A stretch of 64,000 nt of DNA from Phocoena phocoena (GCF_963924675.1 NC_089226.1:53151124-53215123), one strand, 5' to 3'. Shown: positions 41,925-52,369, counted from the first letter of the stretch. A program made the numbers and translations. The notes: a model not told the origin generated them from the letters alone.

Positions 41925-42360
41925 ATACAGAACTCAGTTCATATCCTTGCTTTGCAACTCCCTGATTAAAAGATCTTGGTCAAGGGCTTCCCTGGTGGCG
42001 AAGTGGTTGAGAGTCCGCCTGCCGATGCAGGGCACATGGGTTCGTGCCCCGGTCCGGGAAGATCCCATATGCCGCGGAGCGGCTGGGCCCGTGAGCCGTG
42101 GCCGCTGAGCCTGCGCGTTCGGAGCCTGTGCTCCGCAGCGGGAGAGGCCACAGCAGTCAGAGGCCCGCGTACCGCAAAAAAAAAAAAAAAAAAAGATCTT
42201 GGTCAAGTCACTTCCTTTTCCTAAGACTCCATTTCCTCTGGGGGAATCTGGGGATGACAGTGCTATGCTGCATGGTTGTCTTGTGAATGGGAGAAGAGGA
42301 ATATGAAACACATAGCATGGTGCCCAGCCCAGAGCAGGCACTCAAATTGTAGGAACAGTG
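41925..42360 (+). repeat. MIR SINE interrupted by a CHR SINE
   Basis: Left arm (41925-41984): CAGAACTCAGTTCATATCCTTGCTTTGCAACTCCCTG. Right arm (42191-42360): GATCTTGGTCAAGTCACTTCC...AAGACTCCATTTCCTC...AACACATAGCATGGTGCCCAGCCCAGAGCAGGCACTCAAAT. The arms rejoin at the CHR target duplication. Confidence 0.8.
41985..42190 (+). mobile_element. CHR-type SINE, short (deleted) form
   Basis: GGCTTCCCTGGTGGCGAAGT, GGTTCGTGCCCCGGTCCGGG (B-box region), GATCCCATATGCCGCGGAGC, final GGCCCGCGTACCGC and A-tail. A perfect 17-bp duplication AAAAGATCTTGGTCAAG lies at 41968-41984 and 42191-42207. It retains many CpGs, suggesting a young copy. Confidence 0.97.
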
Positions 42361-43039
42361 ATTCAGAGAGGAATATGAGAAGTGTCTAAACCCAGTTGGT
42401 GGCTGTTAGGATGGGAAAGGAGAGACAGGTGCATGAGACATTATGTCTGAACATAGACTGGGGCTGCACCGGCGTGAAAGAAAGTGATGACAGGTCTCCT
42501 TTAAAGAGATTAAGTGCTTGGCCTTGCATGAAGCTCATACTGCTGGTCGTGATGTGGCTTGACAGCTGAACATCAGGGACCGCTGTGAAAATAAGCCAGG
42601 TGTCTCCCAGGGCCTGCCCTGGGGATAAAGGGTTGAATTAATTAATTAAAACAATAGTTGCCGACCTGCTTGATGTCCAAGCAGATAAATGACAGGGCCA
42701 CCTAACTGGTGAATGTAGACGGGACTGTTAATAAATAGCTTTTTGATTGTAGGTTCTAAAACACCTTTTAAAAAGTCATGGTTTCTTTAGATTTTGTTTG
42801 CGGATACGTGTGTGTTTCATGTTGCTTTATAGAGTGACCACTGAGGCATAAAGTTGGCGTGCCTTGCTCTAATTTTCACCCTGTCCACAAGTGACACAGA
42901 ACAGCATGTTGTAATACCTGGTTCCTCCAGAAAGCAGAACGTGTCAGGAGAGCTGAAGGTCTTGAGTGCTAACTAGCCAGTGCTTTGTACTAGAAAGACC
43001 TAGCCTTCAAAGTTAAGCAAAGAATGGTCGAAAGAAGAC
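42361..43039. other. No gene recognised
   Basis: Unique DNA; a TTAATTAATTAA run at 42638-42649 is the only notable pattern. Confidence 0.5.
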
Positions 43040-43222
43040 CCTCAAGAGTTTGAGTTTGGCCATATTATTTAACGTCCCTGAGCCTCAATTTTCTCATCTA
43101 TATAATGGGTATGAAAACTCCTGCCTCTCTTAGCTGCTCTGAGGTGTACTTAAGACAATATGAGGGAAAGTGGTGCCTGGCGTATGGCTGATGCTCCATG
43201 CATGTTAATTCCCCTTCCTTAA
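43040..43222 (+). repeat. MIR SINE
   Basis: GAGTTTGGCCATATTATTTAACGTCCCTGAGCCTCAATTTTCTCATCTATATAATGGGTATG...GTGCCTGGCGTATGGCTGATGCTCC. Confidence 0.83.
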
Positions 43223-44144
43223 AGACTGGATATGCAGGATATACGTAAGTGCAAGGATGGAGGAGACAAGAGACAAGTTTCTGTTCGGTACCTCATGTAT
43301 GGCTTTAGCTGTCTATGCTTTGTTATTGTGAGTAGGGGAAGGAAGCAAAGAAGACTTAAGAGTGTGTACCAGGAACTCACATACCACTTGAAGGCTTTGG
43401 TGGGCTTGGTTGAATGACTGTAATATAACAGTGGAAAGAGATATGCTATTAAAAAAAAGAAGAGAAAAAAAACTCTAATGAGGGGAGAGATGAAGGCTTT
43501 GGACTATCAAGCTAGACATCTACACAGTGTGGTGGAAATGTGAGATAAAGCATTTGGGCTGTGGATAAAAGAAAAGAAAGACACAGAATTGATATTGTCT
43601 CGGGAGTGAGCTGCCAACCATACACCCTGCTCACCCTCGGGTAACTCTAATACGGAACCCAGAACTGGTTCAGGCTTGAGCCATAGCAGACTCCCCAGAA
43701 GTTTCTTGGATGCAGGGAGGACTACCCACCCATTCTTTTGCTTGACCATTTTATATTCAAAACGGAGGAGCCACAAGAAGCATTGCTCCTAGGCACTCTC
43801 CTCAGGGCTGAGTGGTACTGAATCATTGATGGTGAGGCCCATGAGACGTAAGTTTTGGTAACAAGAAACTACCATATTGGAGTAAAGCTAGGTTGAGATT
43901 TCCAGCTTCATCTAGCATTAGCCCTCATGCCTTCTCGACTTTGGGAAAAAGATTTCCAGAACTTCAGCATGACCCCTAGCCTCCGAGAAAACGGACTCAG
44001 GTTTTCAAAAAGGGGGACTCCAATGGTGCCAACTTAAATAGGCCAATAAGGCAGAAAAGTCTGCATGGATACGTGCATGGTCACACAGAAAGCCAAGCTG
44101 CTGAGCTCATGACCTGGGACATGTTGCTGTCATGCAAGCAGCAG
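43223..44144. other. No gene recognised
   Basis: A-rich tract at 43451-43472. An 89-codon minus frame (43507-43776) has no recognisable motif. Confidence 0.5.
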
Positions 44145-44350
44145 AGACTTCAGAGCTGCTCATGCCTGGGTTTGAATTTTAGGCCCATCGCTATGAGCTA
44201 AGTAAGTTCTGGCAAGTTCTTTAAGTTTTCTGACTTTGTTTTCTTATGCATCAAAAACACTACTACATCTATTGCAATGTTGATATAGGGTTGAATGATA
44301 TAATATATGCAGAAGAGGCTACCTGTTCCTGGAACATAGAAGCTGCCCGA
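44145..44350 (+). repeat. MIR SINE
   Basis: CCTGGGTTTGAATTTTAGGCCC, GCAAGTTCTTTAAGTTTTCTGACTTTGTTTTCTTATGCATC, GAATGATATAATATATGCAG, TTCCTGGAACATAGAAG. Confidence 0.75.
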
Positions 44351-44954
44351 GGTAAAATACGAGGCTCCTTCCCTTTGGCTAGGATTGTTTGACAGGTAGA
44401 TTGGAGGAAAGCCAGGGAGAGCCAGATTTCAGAAGTGACCCTGAAAACTTTCCCCTGCCCTGTGGGCAAGAGGCTGGAAGAACACCTCTTTATCCCAGAG
44501 AAGTATCTTGAATGGTAGAACTGGCCGTCTGTCTGGGGAGATTATTTTGGATATGTTAGACAGAAGAGGAATTTTTCCAATCACCCCGTGCAGGCAGCCA
44601 CCAGTCTTGCTGGCCAGCGGCTGAGGTCCTGCCATGAAGGATAATCGAAGGCCTGCGATGGGGAGAGGCCAGCAGGGCCAGAAGGGCCCTCACTTGCTCA
44701 TCAGGGAAAACTTACAGGGGCCCCAGACTCTACTCTGACAGGCCCACCAGCCACTCTTTACAAAGCCTTGGCTTGGATATCCCTTTCACAACACTGCTTT
44801 GGCAGAGAGAGGCCTCGCTGCATTTTATGCGTTTTGTCAGTTCCTTTAAGTAATTGGGAAAGCTTTGGCACCCTAAGTCTACAAATGCAACCTGGAAACC
44901 TAGAGCCCATGTAAATTTTGGCCTGAAAAGGCAGCCACTGGAGAAGGAGCCAGG
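44351..44954. other. No gene recognised
   Basis: Unique DNA. Frames of 66 and 68 codons on the minus strand overlap and lack motifs. Confidence 0.5.
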
Positions 44955-45120
44955 GGCCCAGAATCTAGTCCTGATTCTACCAGCTTCTTAGCTCTGTGGT
45001 CTGTGCAAGTGGCTAGAAATCTCTGGTCCGTACCCTCCTCATCTGAAAAATGGGGGAGTACCTATCTTAAGTCAGACTTTTTGTGAAAGCCTGTTCAAAT
45101 GTGAGAAATCGTGAATTACC
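44955..45120 (+). repeat. MIR SINE
   Basis: GAATCTAGTCCTGATTCTACCAGCTTCTTAGCTCTGTGGTCTGTGCAAGTGGC...CCCTCCTCATCTGAAAAATGGGGG. Confidence 0.75.
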
Positions 45121-45144
45121 AGCATGGCAAAGTAGAACCACTAG

Positions 45145-45395
45145 CTAAAATGTATTGAATACCAACCATGTGCCAGATATTATTCAAAGCCCTTTATGTT
45201 TTTACTTCTTCAACCTCCGCCTCCCCATGAAGGAAATGTCATTATTATTCCCATTTCACAGGTGAGAAAACTAAAACACAGAGCGCTTACATAACTCACC
45301 CAAGGCTGAGAGAGCTGCACAGAGCTGGCAGGTGTCAGAGCCAGAATCTGAACCTAGTCACTGGCTTCAGAGCCTGCAGGCTCTGCCACTGGTCT
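45145..45395 (-). repeat. MIR SINE, antisense, full length
   Basis: TGTATTGAATACCAACCATGTGCCAGATATTATTC, CATTATTATTCCCATTTCACAGGTGAGAAAACTAAAACACAGAG, CAGAGCCAGAATCTGAACC, GCTTCAGAGCCTGC. Confidence 0.88.
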
Positions 45396-45404
45396 CTGCT
45401 TTGG

Positions 45405-45595
45405 AGTTGGGTGGGCCTGGTCGTAATTGAGGTCCCCTCACTCATGACCTGTGTTGCACCAGTCATTCCCTTTAACTGCTCTGGCCTCGATGGCCTCATT
45501 TACAAAGTAGCCATGCTGTGTCCTACCTCAGCCTGCTGTTGCAAGCAGTTAAGTCAGGACCCTATAGGTAGGAGGGTAAATGAATAGGAAATACG
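45405..45595 (+). repeat. MIR SINE, diverged
   Basis: GGAGTTGGGTGGGCCTGGTCG, TCACTCATGACCTGTG, CTCATTTACAAAGTAGCC; faces the MIR at 45145-45395 head to head. Confidence 0.55.
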
Positions 45596-46586
45596 TTGGT
45601 GTTCCTCCAGGAAAGAGAGGCTAGCTATGTTTTCATAAGTCTTGGCTCTCCTTAAAGTAGATAACAAACCAAAGGAAAATAAACTAGTTTAAAAAAAATG
45701 AATGAAGAAAATAGTTGTGGATTATGATATACACTAGGAGGATGTAATAGAGAAGAACAAGGTTATCTATTTGAAGAGGTGGTAGGTAAAGCTACGCTGA
45801 GGAGGAGATAAATCAGATGAAATACAGTGAGGGTTGTTTTAATCATGTGGCAGGTATTGGGAGGACCTCTGATAATGACTGAGGCATCTGGGAGGTCTGG
45901 AAAGATTGCACTGGAGAGAAAGAATGGAATGATGATGGCATTTCTTTTGCCTGAGGGTGGCGAGGCCAAGCATGCCATGTACATTTCCTGTGTAGAGCTT
46001 AGCACCACGAGTAGAACCTGATATGTGCAAACACATCTGGTTTCTTTGCCTCTCTTTTGTTATCATCTCCTACTATGTGGCAGCAGCCAAGGGAGGGCTA
46101 GAGGATTAAAACGTTCTCCTATCATTGGAAAAAAGAAAATATGCCAGTGATGCAATTGGAATCAACACTTAGCTTTCTCCCTTCCCACCAAAAAAAAAAA
46201 AAAAAGGGTTTTAAGTTTAACATCAAAATTTGATGAGCCGAATATGCAGCATTGCCTGGGTCGATATCTACATTTCAAATGCATTTACTGTCATTACTGA
46301 AAGAATCTCCACTTGGTGAACCATTAAGACCAAGCACTGAGTAAATGAGCTAAATCATACCTAGGGTAACCTGTCTGCAAGCCCTGTTGGGAAAAGATTC
46401 TCTTCCTGCAAGTGGGGATTGGTAAAGAAATGTTTCTGGGAAATGACCCTTCTAGGAAGGAGGAAGTGCTAATCAGAACATGAAATGGAGGCAAGGAAGG
46501 GGGAGCATAGCAAATATATTGGGATGTGAATAAACAGAGCCAAGTGAGCCTTGCCTCTGTGTCCCCAACCAGCTGTGTGACCATTT
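45596..46586. other. No gene recognised
   Basis: Unique DNA with an A-run at 46191-46205. Overlapping small frames on both strands at 45763-46066 mirror each other. Confidence 0.5.
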
Positions 46587-46719
46587 AGTCCACAGACAGT
46601 TGTTGAGCACGTCCTATGTGCAAAGCAGTGTTCTAGGCACTGAGGATTTAGTAGTTAACAGATGAAATAAACAGGTAAACCCTTGCCCAGTTGGGGCTTA
46701 CAATCAGGTAGTAGGAGAT

Positions 46720-46903
46720 TGTTACAGACTAAATGTTTGTGTCCTTCCCAAATTCATATGTTGAAGCCCTAAACCAGATGGTGTTTATACATGGGGTCTT
46801 TGAGAGGTAGAGTTGGATGAGGTCATGAGGTGGGGCCCTCATGATGGGATTAGTGCCCTTATAAGAAGAGATACCAGAGGCCATGTGCTCTCTGCTGCAC
46901 GCG

Positions 46904-46945
<42 letters not shown>

Positions 46946-47113
46946 CGCTCTCGCTCTCGCTCCCATGCATGCAGGAAGAGACCTTGCACTAGAACCCAAT
47001 CATGCTAGCACCCTGATCTCAGACTTCAGCCTCAAGAACTGCGAGAAAATTAATTCCTATTGCTTAAGCTATCCAGTCATTAGTATTTTGTTATAGCAGC
47101 CCAAGCTAAGAGA
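46720..47113 (+). mobile_element. MLT1 (ERVL-MaLR) solo LTR
   Basis: TGTTACAGACTAAATGTTTGTGTCCTTCCC, CATATGTTGAAGCCCTAA, GAGGTCATGAGGTGGGGCCCTCATGATGGGATTAGTGCCC, then a CT repeat in place of the usual middle, and AACTGCGAGAAAATTAATTCC...GTATTTTGTTATAGCAGCCC at the 3' end. GAGAT (46715-46719) and AAGAT (47114-47118) are probable 5-bp duplications. No internal region. Confidence 0.88.
46907..46961. repeat. (CT)n microsatellite inside the MLT1 LTR
   Basis: About 17 CT units, then interrupted CGCT/CTCG units; length likely variable. Confidence 0.95.
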
Positions 47114-47151
47114 AAGATGAACAGTAAATAAGTACTTAAAAGTGTATAGCA

Positions 47152-47359
47152 GGGGCTTCCCTGGTGGCACAGTGGTTGAGAGTCCGCCTGCCGATGCAGG
47201 GGACACGGGTTTGTGCCCAGGTCCGGGAAGATCCCACATGCCGCAGAGTGGCTGGGCCCGTGAGCCATTGCCGCTGAGCCTGCGCGTCCGGAGCCTGTGC
47301 TCCTCAACGGGAGAGGCCACAACAGTGGGAGGCCCGCATACCACAAGAAAGGAAAAAAA
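47152..47359 (+). mobile_element. CHR-type SINE, short (deleted) form
   Basis: GGGGCTTCCCTGGTGGCACA, GGACACGGGTTTGTGCCCAG, GAGGCCCGCATACCACAAG and an A-tail with GAAAGG interruption. The 14-bp duplication AAAAGTGTATAGCA lies at 47138-47151 and 47360-47373. More CpG-to-TpG/CpA decay than the copy at 41985, hence somewhat older. Confidence 0.96.
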
Positions 47360-47654
47360 AAAAGTGTATAGCATGCCAGCTGGTGGGAAATGCTCTGGAG
47401 TAAGGGGGCAGGAGGTTGTAATGCTGGGAATAGATGGTAGGAGGGGAGGAGCTGTGATTTTTAAATCAGGTGACCAGGAGAGGCCTCCCTGAGCAAAGGG
47501 TGTTCAGAGCATAGAAGTTAAAAGCACAAGCGTATTAATTTTTTCAACTGTCACTCATATGGTTCTAAATCTTAGCACCACCCATTACCAGCTGCATATT
47601 AGGCCATTGTTTCACAAACTGCCTTGCATAGAGTAGGTACTCAGTAAGTCAAAT

Positions 47655-47805
47655 TTTAGCATGCATCAGAATTGTTTGGAGGGCTTTAAACTCATGTTTC
47701 TGAGTCCACCACCAGAATTTCTGATTCAGTTAGGTCTGGGGTCAGCTGGAGATTCTGCACTTCTCCCAAGTTTCCAGCCAATGCTGTAGGACTGGGGGCT
47801 ACACT
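47655..47805 (+). mobile_element. MER5A-like hAT-Charlie fragment
   Basis: AGCATGCATCAGAATTGTTTGGAGGGCTTTAAAC, CACCAGAATTTCTGATTCAGTTAGGTCTGGGG and GATTCTGCACTTCTCCCAAGTTTCCAG follow MER5A; terminal repeats are lost. Confidence 0.7.
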
Positions 47806-47866
47806 AAGAGCTGTCACTCATCACCTTAGCTTCCGCAGGTGTAAGCTGGAGATGAGAATGCCTCCA

Positions 47867-47881
47867 TCACTAGGGGGCCGT
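47867..47881 (+). promoter_or_regulatory. Weak CTCF-like motif
   Basis: TCACTAGGGGGCCGT matches the CTCF core except for two positions. Only a candidate. Confidence 0.25.
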
Positions 47882-48059
47882 CAGCGCCAGACACACGGTT
47901 ACTTCTCAGTAAATGATGCTGCTCCTGGTGTTCTCATTCTTATTAGCAAAGGGTCAGCTATGCAAAGGCTCAGTGACGGGACCCCCACCTGTCTTGAGGG
48001 TTGGGGAGTCACAGAAAGATTACCAGAGATGACGCTTGAGTATCAATGGGTATCTGTGC

Positions 48060-48420
48060 ATTAGCAGAGATGAAGGATGGAGAGGATGACCTTGGGGAAG
48101 ACCTTCTGAGCAGGGGTCCTGCAGAGGCCTGGCAGTGAGGAAAAGCACTGCATGCTCAGGGAGCCGTGAATGTGATGTACGTGTTGAGGCCCACAGAGAG
48201 ATGAAGAGCTTATGTGGGGCTTGGCAAAGCAGCTCGGTTTTACCCCGACACCATGAGGCCCCAGTCAGGGTTTAAGCAGGAAGGCATGTGGCTATCAGAT
48301 TCAGAGTGAGAGTGATTTCCTGGAAGGGTGTGGAGGAAGGTCTGGAATGGAACAGCTGTATCTGGCGGCTGGGAGACCAGTGAGGAAGATGGGGCCACAG
48401 TTGATGTTGGGGCAACTTGC
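48060..48420 (-). repeat. L2, antisense, internal part
   Basis: GGCCTGGCAGTGAGGAAAAGCACTGCATG, TATGTGGGGCTTGGCAAAGC, GTTTAAGCAGGAAGGCATGTGGC, GGCTGGGAGACCAGTGAGGAAG appear in reversed L2 order. Confidence 0.65.
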
Positions 48421-48574
48421 ACAGTGTGCTAGAGTGCCTACCTCGGGGGAGTTGAGGGTCAAAATCAAGCCCCTGGTCCAGTCACAGAGGAAAGTCAGCT
48501 CTTTCTAATTCATATGCCCAGATGGATCACCGTTTTCTAATTTGTACATGAACTAGCTGTGGAGGCTTGGCAGT

Positions 48575-48910
48575 TGTCTTAGTCTGTTCAGGCTGCTGTA
48601 ACAGAGCATCATAGACTAGGTAGCTTCTGAACAGCAGAAATGTATTTCTCACAGTTCTGGAGGCTGGGAAGTCCAACCAAGATCGAAGCACCAGCAGATT
48701 CGAGCCCACTTCTTGGTTCATAGACGGGCTGTCTTCTTGCTGTGTCTTCATATGGTGGAAGGAGGGGGAAGGGAGCTCTCTGGGGTCTCTCTTATAAGGG
48801 TATTAATCCCATTTATGAGGACTCTGCCTTCATGATCAAATCACCTTCCAAAAGGACCTCCCTTCCAAATACATTTGAATGGAGGGGACATAAACATTTA
48901 GTCAATAGCA
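48575..48910 (-). mobile_element. MLT1 (ERVL-MaLR) solo LTR with intact target duplication
   Basis: Antisense: TGTCTTAGTCTGTTCAGGCTGCTGTAACA, TTTCTCACAGTTCTGGAGGCTGGGAAGTCC, ATATGGTGGAAGG, GGGGTCTCTCTTATAAGGGTATTAATCCC, ending ...AGTCAATAGCA. Terminal TG...CA present on the LTR strand. GCAGT repeats perfectly at 48570-48574 and 48911-48915. No internal proviral sequence. Confidence 0.93.
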
Positions 48911-49007
48911 GCAGTTTTTACCCGAAAGAGGCTAAATTAATTCATTAGCAGTGGAAATTGAAAGGAGAGCACGTAGCTGGGGAAGAGTAGAAATGACTGG
49001 ACCAACC

Positions 49008-49145
49008 TCTTTTTTTTAACAGATGAAGAGTCAAGGCCCAGAGATGCTAAGTAATTAAGATGACATCACACAGCTCACAAGTGACAGAGCCAGGATTAGA
49101 ACCCAAGCCTCCTGTCTCTAGGTTCTAGATTCTTTCTATAAAGCC
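49008..49145 (-). repeat. MIR SINE, antisense
   Basis: AACAGATGAAGAGTCAAGGCCCAGAGATGCTAAGTAATTAAGATGACATCACACAGCTCACAAGTGACAGAGCCAGGATTAGAACCCAAGCC. Confidence 0.88.
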
Positions 49146-49719
49146 CAGACAACCTAACACAACTCCTCACAGGGTCTGAGCCACAGTATTGATAATCCTC
49201 ATTATCAATGAAGCCAATGCTGGGCCTCATTAAGACCTCTCCAAAATGACACCAGACTAGCCCCACAGGAACAGAACTCATTCGTATGCAGGGGACTTAA
49301 CGGTATCATAAACTCTCCAAGGAGAGAAGTCTTCATTTTTTTTGTTCACTGATATACAAGGTCAGAAGGGACCCATGAGGAGACACTTACTATGGTGAAC
49401 ATAGCTGGGTAAATGTGGACAAACTAACCTCGCTGCACCTTTGTTGGCACAGAGTACTTACATAATAAACATTTGTTTTTTAAAATAAATGAAAAGAAGA
49501 AATAACATGCAATTGGCATTTCAAATGGGGACATACAGGAGACACACATATGAGAGCACAGAGCTGGGTATTTAACCTAGTCGTGTTTGATATTAAATGC
49601 GTTTTGATGTCTTCGAGGCTTGTACCACCAAAGGTCAGCTCTTGAAAACTCAGCAAACGAAAAATCAATCAGCCCTGCGAAATGTGTTGTGAACTTCACA
49701 AGCCTGGGTTCCAGCCACA
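49146..49719. other. No gene recognised
   Basis: Unique DNA; no motif of note. Confidence 0.5.
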
Positions 49720-50070
49720 CTTCCCCAAATATTTCACACTCTTTTCTCCCGCATGCCCTTGAAATGGCCCCTTCCAGCTCCTGGTGTAAGTCTCCACCAT
49801 CACCTGTCCTGGGAGTCTCAGATTTATTCCTCTAGCCCCAGCCAATCAGCGCTTTCTCTGGGGAGCCTTCTGTGAGTCATGCTCACCACATTAGTTGTTT
49901 CCTTCTCTGGGTTTTCTCAACATCTCTCTATTGCTTTAGGTATATTGTAACCTAATTTACCTGCTCACGTGCCCATAGATCTCTATTCATCTCTGTATAC
50001 ACAGTGGCTAGAAGTGAGCCTGCCAGTAATGATTGGTTGCATAGATTGAGTGGATGTGTCAGTGGGTGGG
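49720..50070 (+). repeat. L2, diverged (tentative)
   Basis: CATGCTCACCACATTAGTTG, GTATATTGTAACCTAATTTACCTGCTCACGTGCCC, CTCTGTATACACAGTGGCTAGAAGTGAGCC, GGTTGCATAGATTGAGTGG follow the L2 3' UTR in order at low identity. Confidence 0.48.
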
Positions 50071-50496
50071 TAAGTAGATGGATGGATAAAGGGTTTGCTT
50101 TTTGGTCAAAAAAAGAGCCATGCTCCTATACCCAGCAGGCCTTGAACACTTGCACGAAGAAGGTTCGAGGTGTCCACAAGCTCAGACCAAATCCCTGGGA
50201 GTTCACACCTTCCCCAGCCGCCTCCCTGGTCCTCAATCCCCACCCTACTCTTCCCTTGCCTGTACCAGTCCTGCCCAACTCTCCTGGGAGGTCCACCTGG
50301 CTCCAGAATGCAGTGAGACACACCCCATTTTCTATCAAAGCACAGTCTGACGCCCTGGACCAAAATGAACAGGGACACCCCTTCCACTACGGAAGCAAGA
50401 CTGGACAAAGGAAGCAGGAGAGAAAAGCCTGCCGATACCGGCTCCCGCTTCTCCACACCGTCGTGTCCCTGAGTCCTTCCCAGGCAGAAGTGCATT
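50071..50496. other. No gene recognised
   Basis: A 164-codon plus frame (50004-50498) and a 129-codon minus frame overlap here. Neither has known domains, and the plus frame begins in L2-like DNA. Confidence 0.5.
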
Positions 50497-50504
50497 AACT
50501 AGAT

Positions 50505-50729
50505 CAGCGGTCCCCAACCTTTCTGGCACCAGGGACCAGTTTCGTGGAAGACATTTTTTCCATGGACAGTGGTGGGGGCAGGGAATGGTTCAGGCGGAAA
50601 TGTGAGCAATGGGGAGCGGCAGATGAAGCTTTGCTCCGCTCGCCCGCCACTCACCTCCTGCTGTGCGGCCCGGTTCCTAACAGGCCGCGGACTGGTACCG
50701 GTCCATGGCCAGGAGGTTGGGCACCCCTG
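50505..50729. mobile_element. Non-autonomous hAT transposon, Tip100/Zaphod-like
   Basis: 225-bp element with terminal inverted repeats (CAGCGGTCCCCAACCT at the left; CAGGGGTGCCCAACCT read inward from the right; 14 of 16 identical) and a perfect 8-bp target duplication AACTAGAT at 50497-50504 and 50730-50737. The interior has CCCGGTTCCTAACAGGCCGCGG and GGACTGGTACCGGTCCATGG. It encodes no transposase. The family name is from memory; the hAT class follows from the 8-bp duplication and CAG ends. Confidence 0.92.
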
Positions 50730-50737
50730 AACTAGAT

Positions 50738-51199
50738 GATAAACTGGTTGCATAGGACAAGCGTTCTTCTTAAAGCCCCAGGAGCTCAAGAATTCTGAGC
50801 GAGATTGTTCTTCCCAAACACAGTGCATTTGACAGCAATAGACCCAAATTAGTAGAATCACAAAAAAATTTATCTTTGCAAGGACATGTAGAGACCAGTT
50901 CTAAAGTTTTGGACTGCATCAAAAGTGTTCATATGTTTGCTCACTTTCAATAAATACTCAGTGGTCTCTGCTAAGGGCTGAGACTACAGATACCAGCTCA
51001 TTGAGTGGAGTCAGCAGATCTAGCAACATGACTAAAGTGAGACAATGAGATTTACACTCGTAGGAACTCAGTAAATGTGTTGAATAAATTCATAAATTAG
51101 TAAACCAAATGAAATTCCAATATCTTCCTATAACATCACTGCTGTTTGACAGAATACACTGACTATTTTCTCTCACCCAACCAATAAAAATTCTTTTTC
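50738..51199. other. No gene recognised
   Basis: Unique DNA, AT-rich toward the right. Confidence 0.5.
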
Positions 51200-51475
51200 T
51201 TTATGGAACACATCCTGATGTCTTTGCCCCAAGAAGATTTGTAGGCTCTTTCCTCCTCCTTACCTCCTTGAACGTCCTGGTACATTCCTCCCATGCTCCG
51301 GTCACCTTACTCTGTAGTAAGCAGGTGCTAACATGTGTCTTTTCCACTAGACTCTGCATTTGTTGAAAACAGGGTTGGTCTCATTCATCCATCTAAGCGA
51401 CTCCATGTTCTTACGCAGGGCCTGATCCAGAGCAGGCACTCAGAAAATGTCTTAAGTTACTGTTGGATTTTTAAC
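51200..51475 (+). repeat. L2 3' end
   Basis: ACACATCCTGATGTCTTTGCCCC, TTCCACTAGACTCTGCATTTGTTGAAAACAGGG, CTTACGCAGGGCCTGATCCAGAGCAGGCACTCAGAAAATG. Confidence 0.65.
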
Positions 51476-51507
51476 TCTCCTAAAGTATTAGGGAGGGAGG
51501 GAAATGC

Positions 51508-51640
51508 TTGTTATTATTCCTATCACGGACATGAAAATACTAAGATGCAAACATCTCCGGGAGCATTTCCACCCAATTGCCTTGTGGTAGAGTAAGAAGC
51601 GGAATCCCGGTCCTGAGGATGTGTCCAGAGGTCTCCACCC
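51508..51640 (-). repeat. MIR SINE fragment, antisense
   Basis: TTGTTATTATTCCTATCACGGACATGAAAATACTAAG...TGGTAGAGTAAGAAGCGGAATCCCGGTC. Confidence 0.55.
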
Positions 51641-52369
51641 CTCCTCCCTGCTCCAGCCTGGGATCCCATCTCACAGAACACAGCTCTTTTGTTCGGGAAA
51701 GCTTTCTAATAGACCTTCTGAGGTGGAAACACAGAAGTTCCAGAGCTTGCTTTTAGGTGGCCAGTGAGAGCCAAGTTGCTGTACATACTAAAGTAACAGG
51801 ATGTTTTACTTTTCTCTCCAGTGGTTAAGGAAAATAGGAAGTGGGGGGGTCTCAGGGGCTAAAAGGAAAATTGGAGATGGTGCAGAAGGAGGCTGGCTAC
51901 AAGGTACACTGACTCTGAGCAAAAGTGAGCCAAACCTCTGCTCCCCAAGTATACTAGACTAGTGCACATTGGATGCTCCCCAGCTACAGGCAGCCTGCAG
52001 CGGTGTGTGTTCAGATGCAGTGCACACAGGGAGAGGCTACATAAAATCCAGATTGCAGGCTCGTCTCAAAAGAGCAGAAGTTGTGACAACCCAGGTCTGC
52101 TGCACTGAAGCAGGGTTGCTGCTGCCGCCTTTTGTCTGTATGAGGCCCGCACTCTATAGTTTGCAGCATCACTCCCTGCCATTTCCTCATGCTACCCTGG
52201 CCCACTTGACGCATTTGCACTGCCTCCCTGACACCTGGAGGCCTTTGAGTTCACAACCTCTGCACCTGAGAGCAAAGGACAGAAACTTTAGTTTCTGCTC
52301 TCCTAGGGGCAGACATCTAGCCAGGCGGCAAATGTCGTCGCAACCTGTGAGGTCAGAGCGGGACAGAAA
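51641..52369. other. No gene recognised
   Basis: A 139-codon plus frame (51969-52388) ends in MIR sequence and has no known motif. Confidence 0.5.

Larger units (their letters stand above)
46587..47510 (-). repeat. L2, antisense, interrupted twice
   Basis: Segments 46587-46719 (TTTAGTCCACAGACAGTTGTTGAGC...GCACTGAGGATTTAGTAGTTAACAGATG...TTGGGGCTTACAATC), 47114-47151 (GAACAGTAAATAAGTACTTAAAAGTG) and 47374-47510 (GGTGGGAAATGCTCTGGAG...GACCAGGAGAGGCCTCCCTGAGC) are consecutive parts of the reversed L2 3' end. An MLT1 LTR and a CHR SINE separate them. Confidence 0.8.

Noticed and set aside
41934..42341. Open frames over 41934-42341 on both strands
   Set aside because: They are translations of the CHR SINE, and near-identical frames appear at the other CHR copies.
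46587..48910. Possible provirus between the two MLT1 LTRs
   Set aside because: The LTRs are in opposite orientation, each has its own target duplication, and the DNA between them is L2, SINE and MER5-like.
50004..50498. 164-codon plus-strand frame with opposing 129-codon frame
   Set aside because: Mirror frames on both strands, starting in L2-like DNA and stopping just before a hAT element; no motif.
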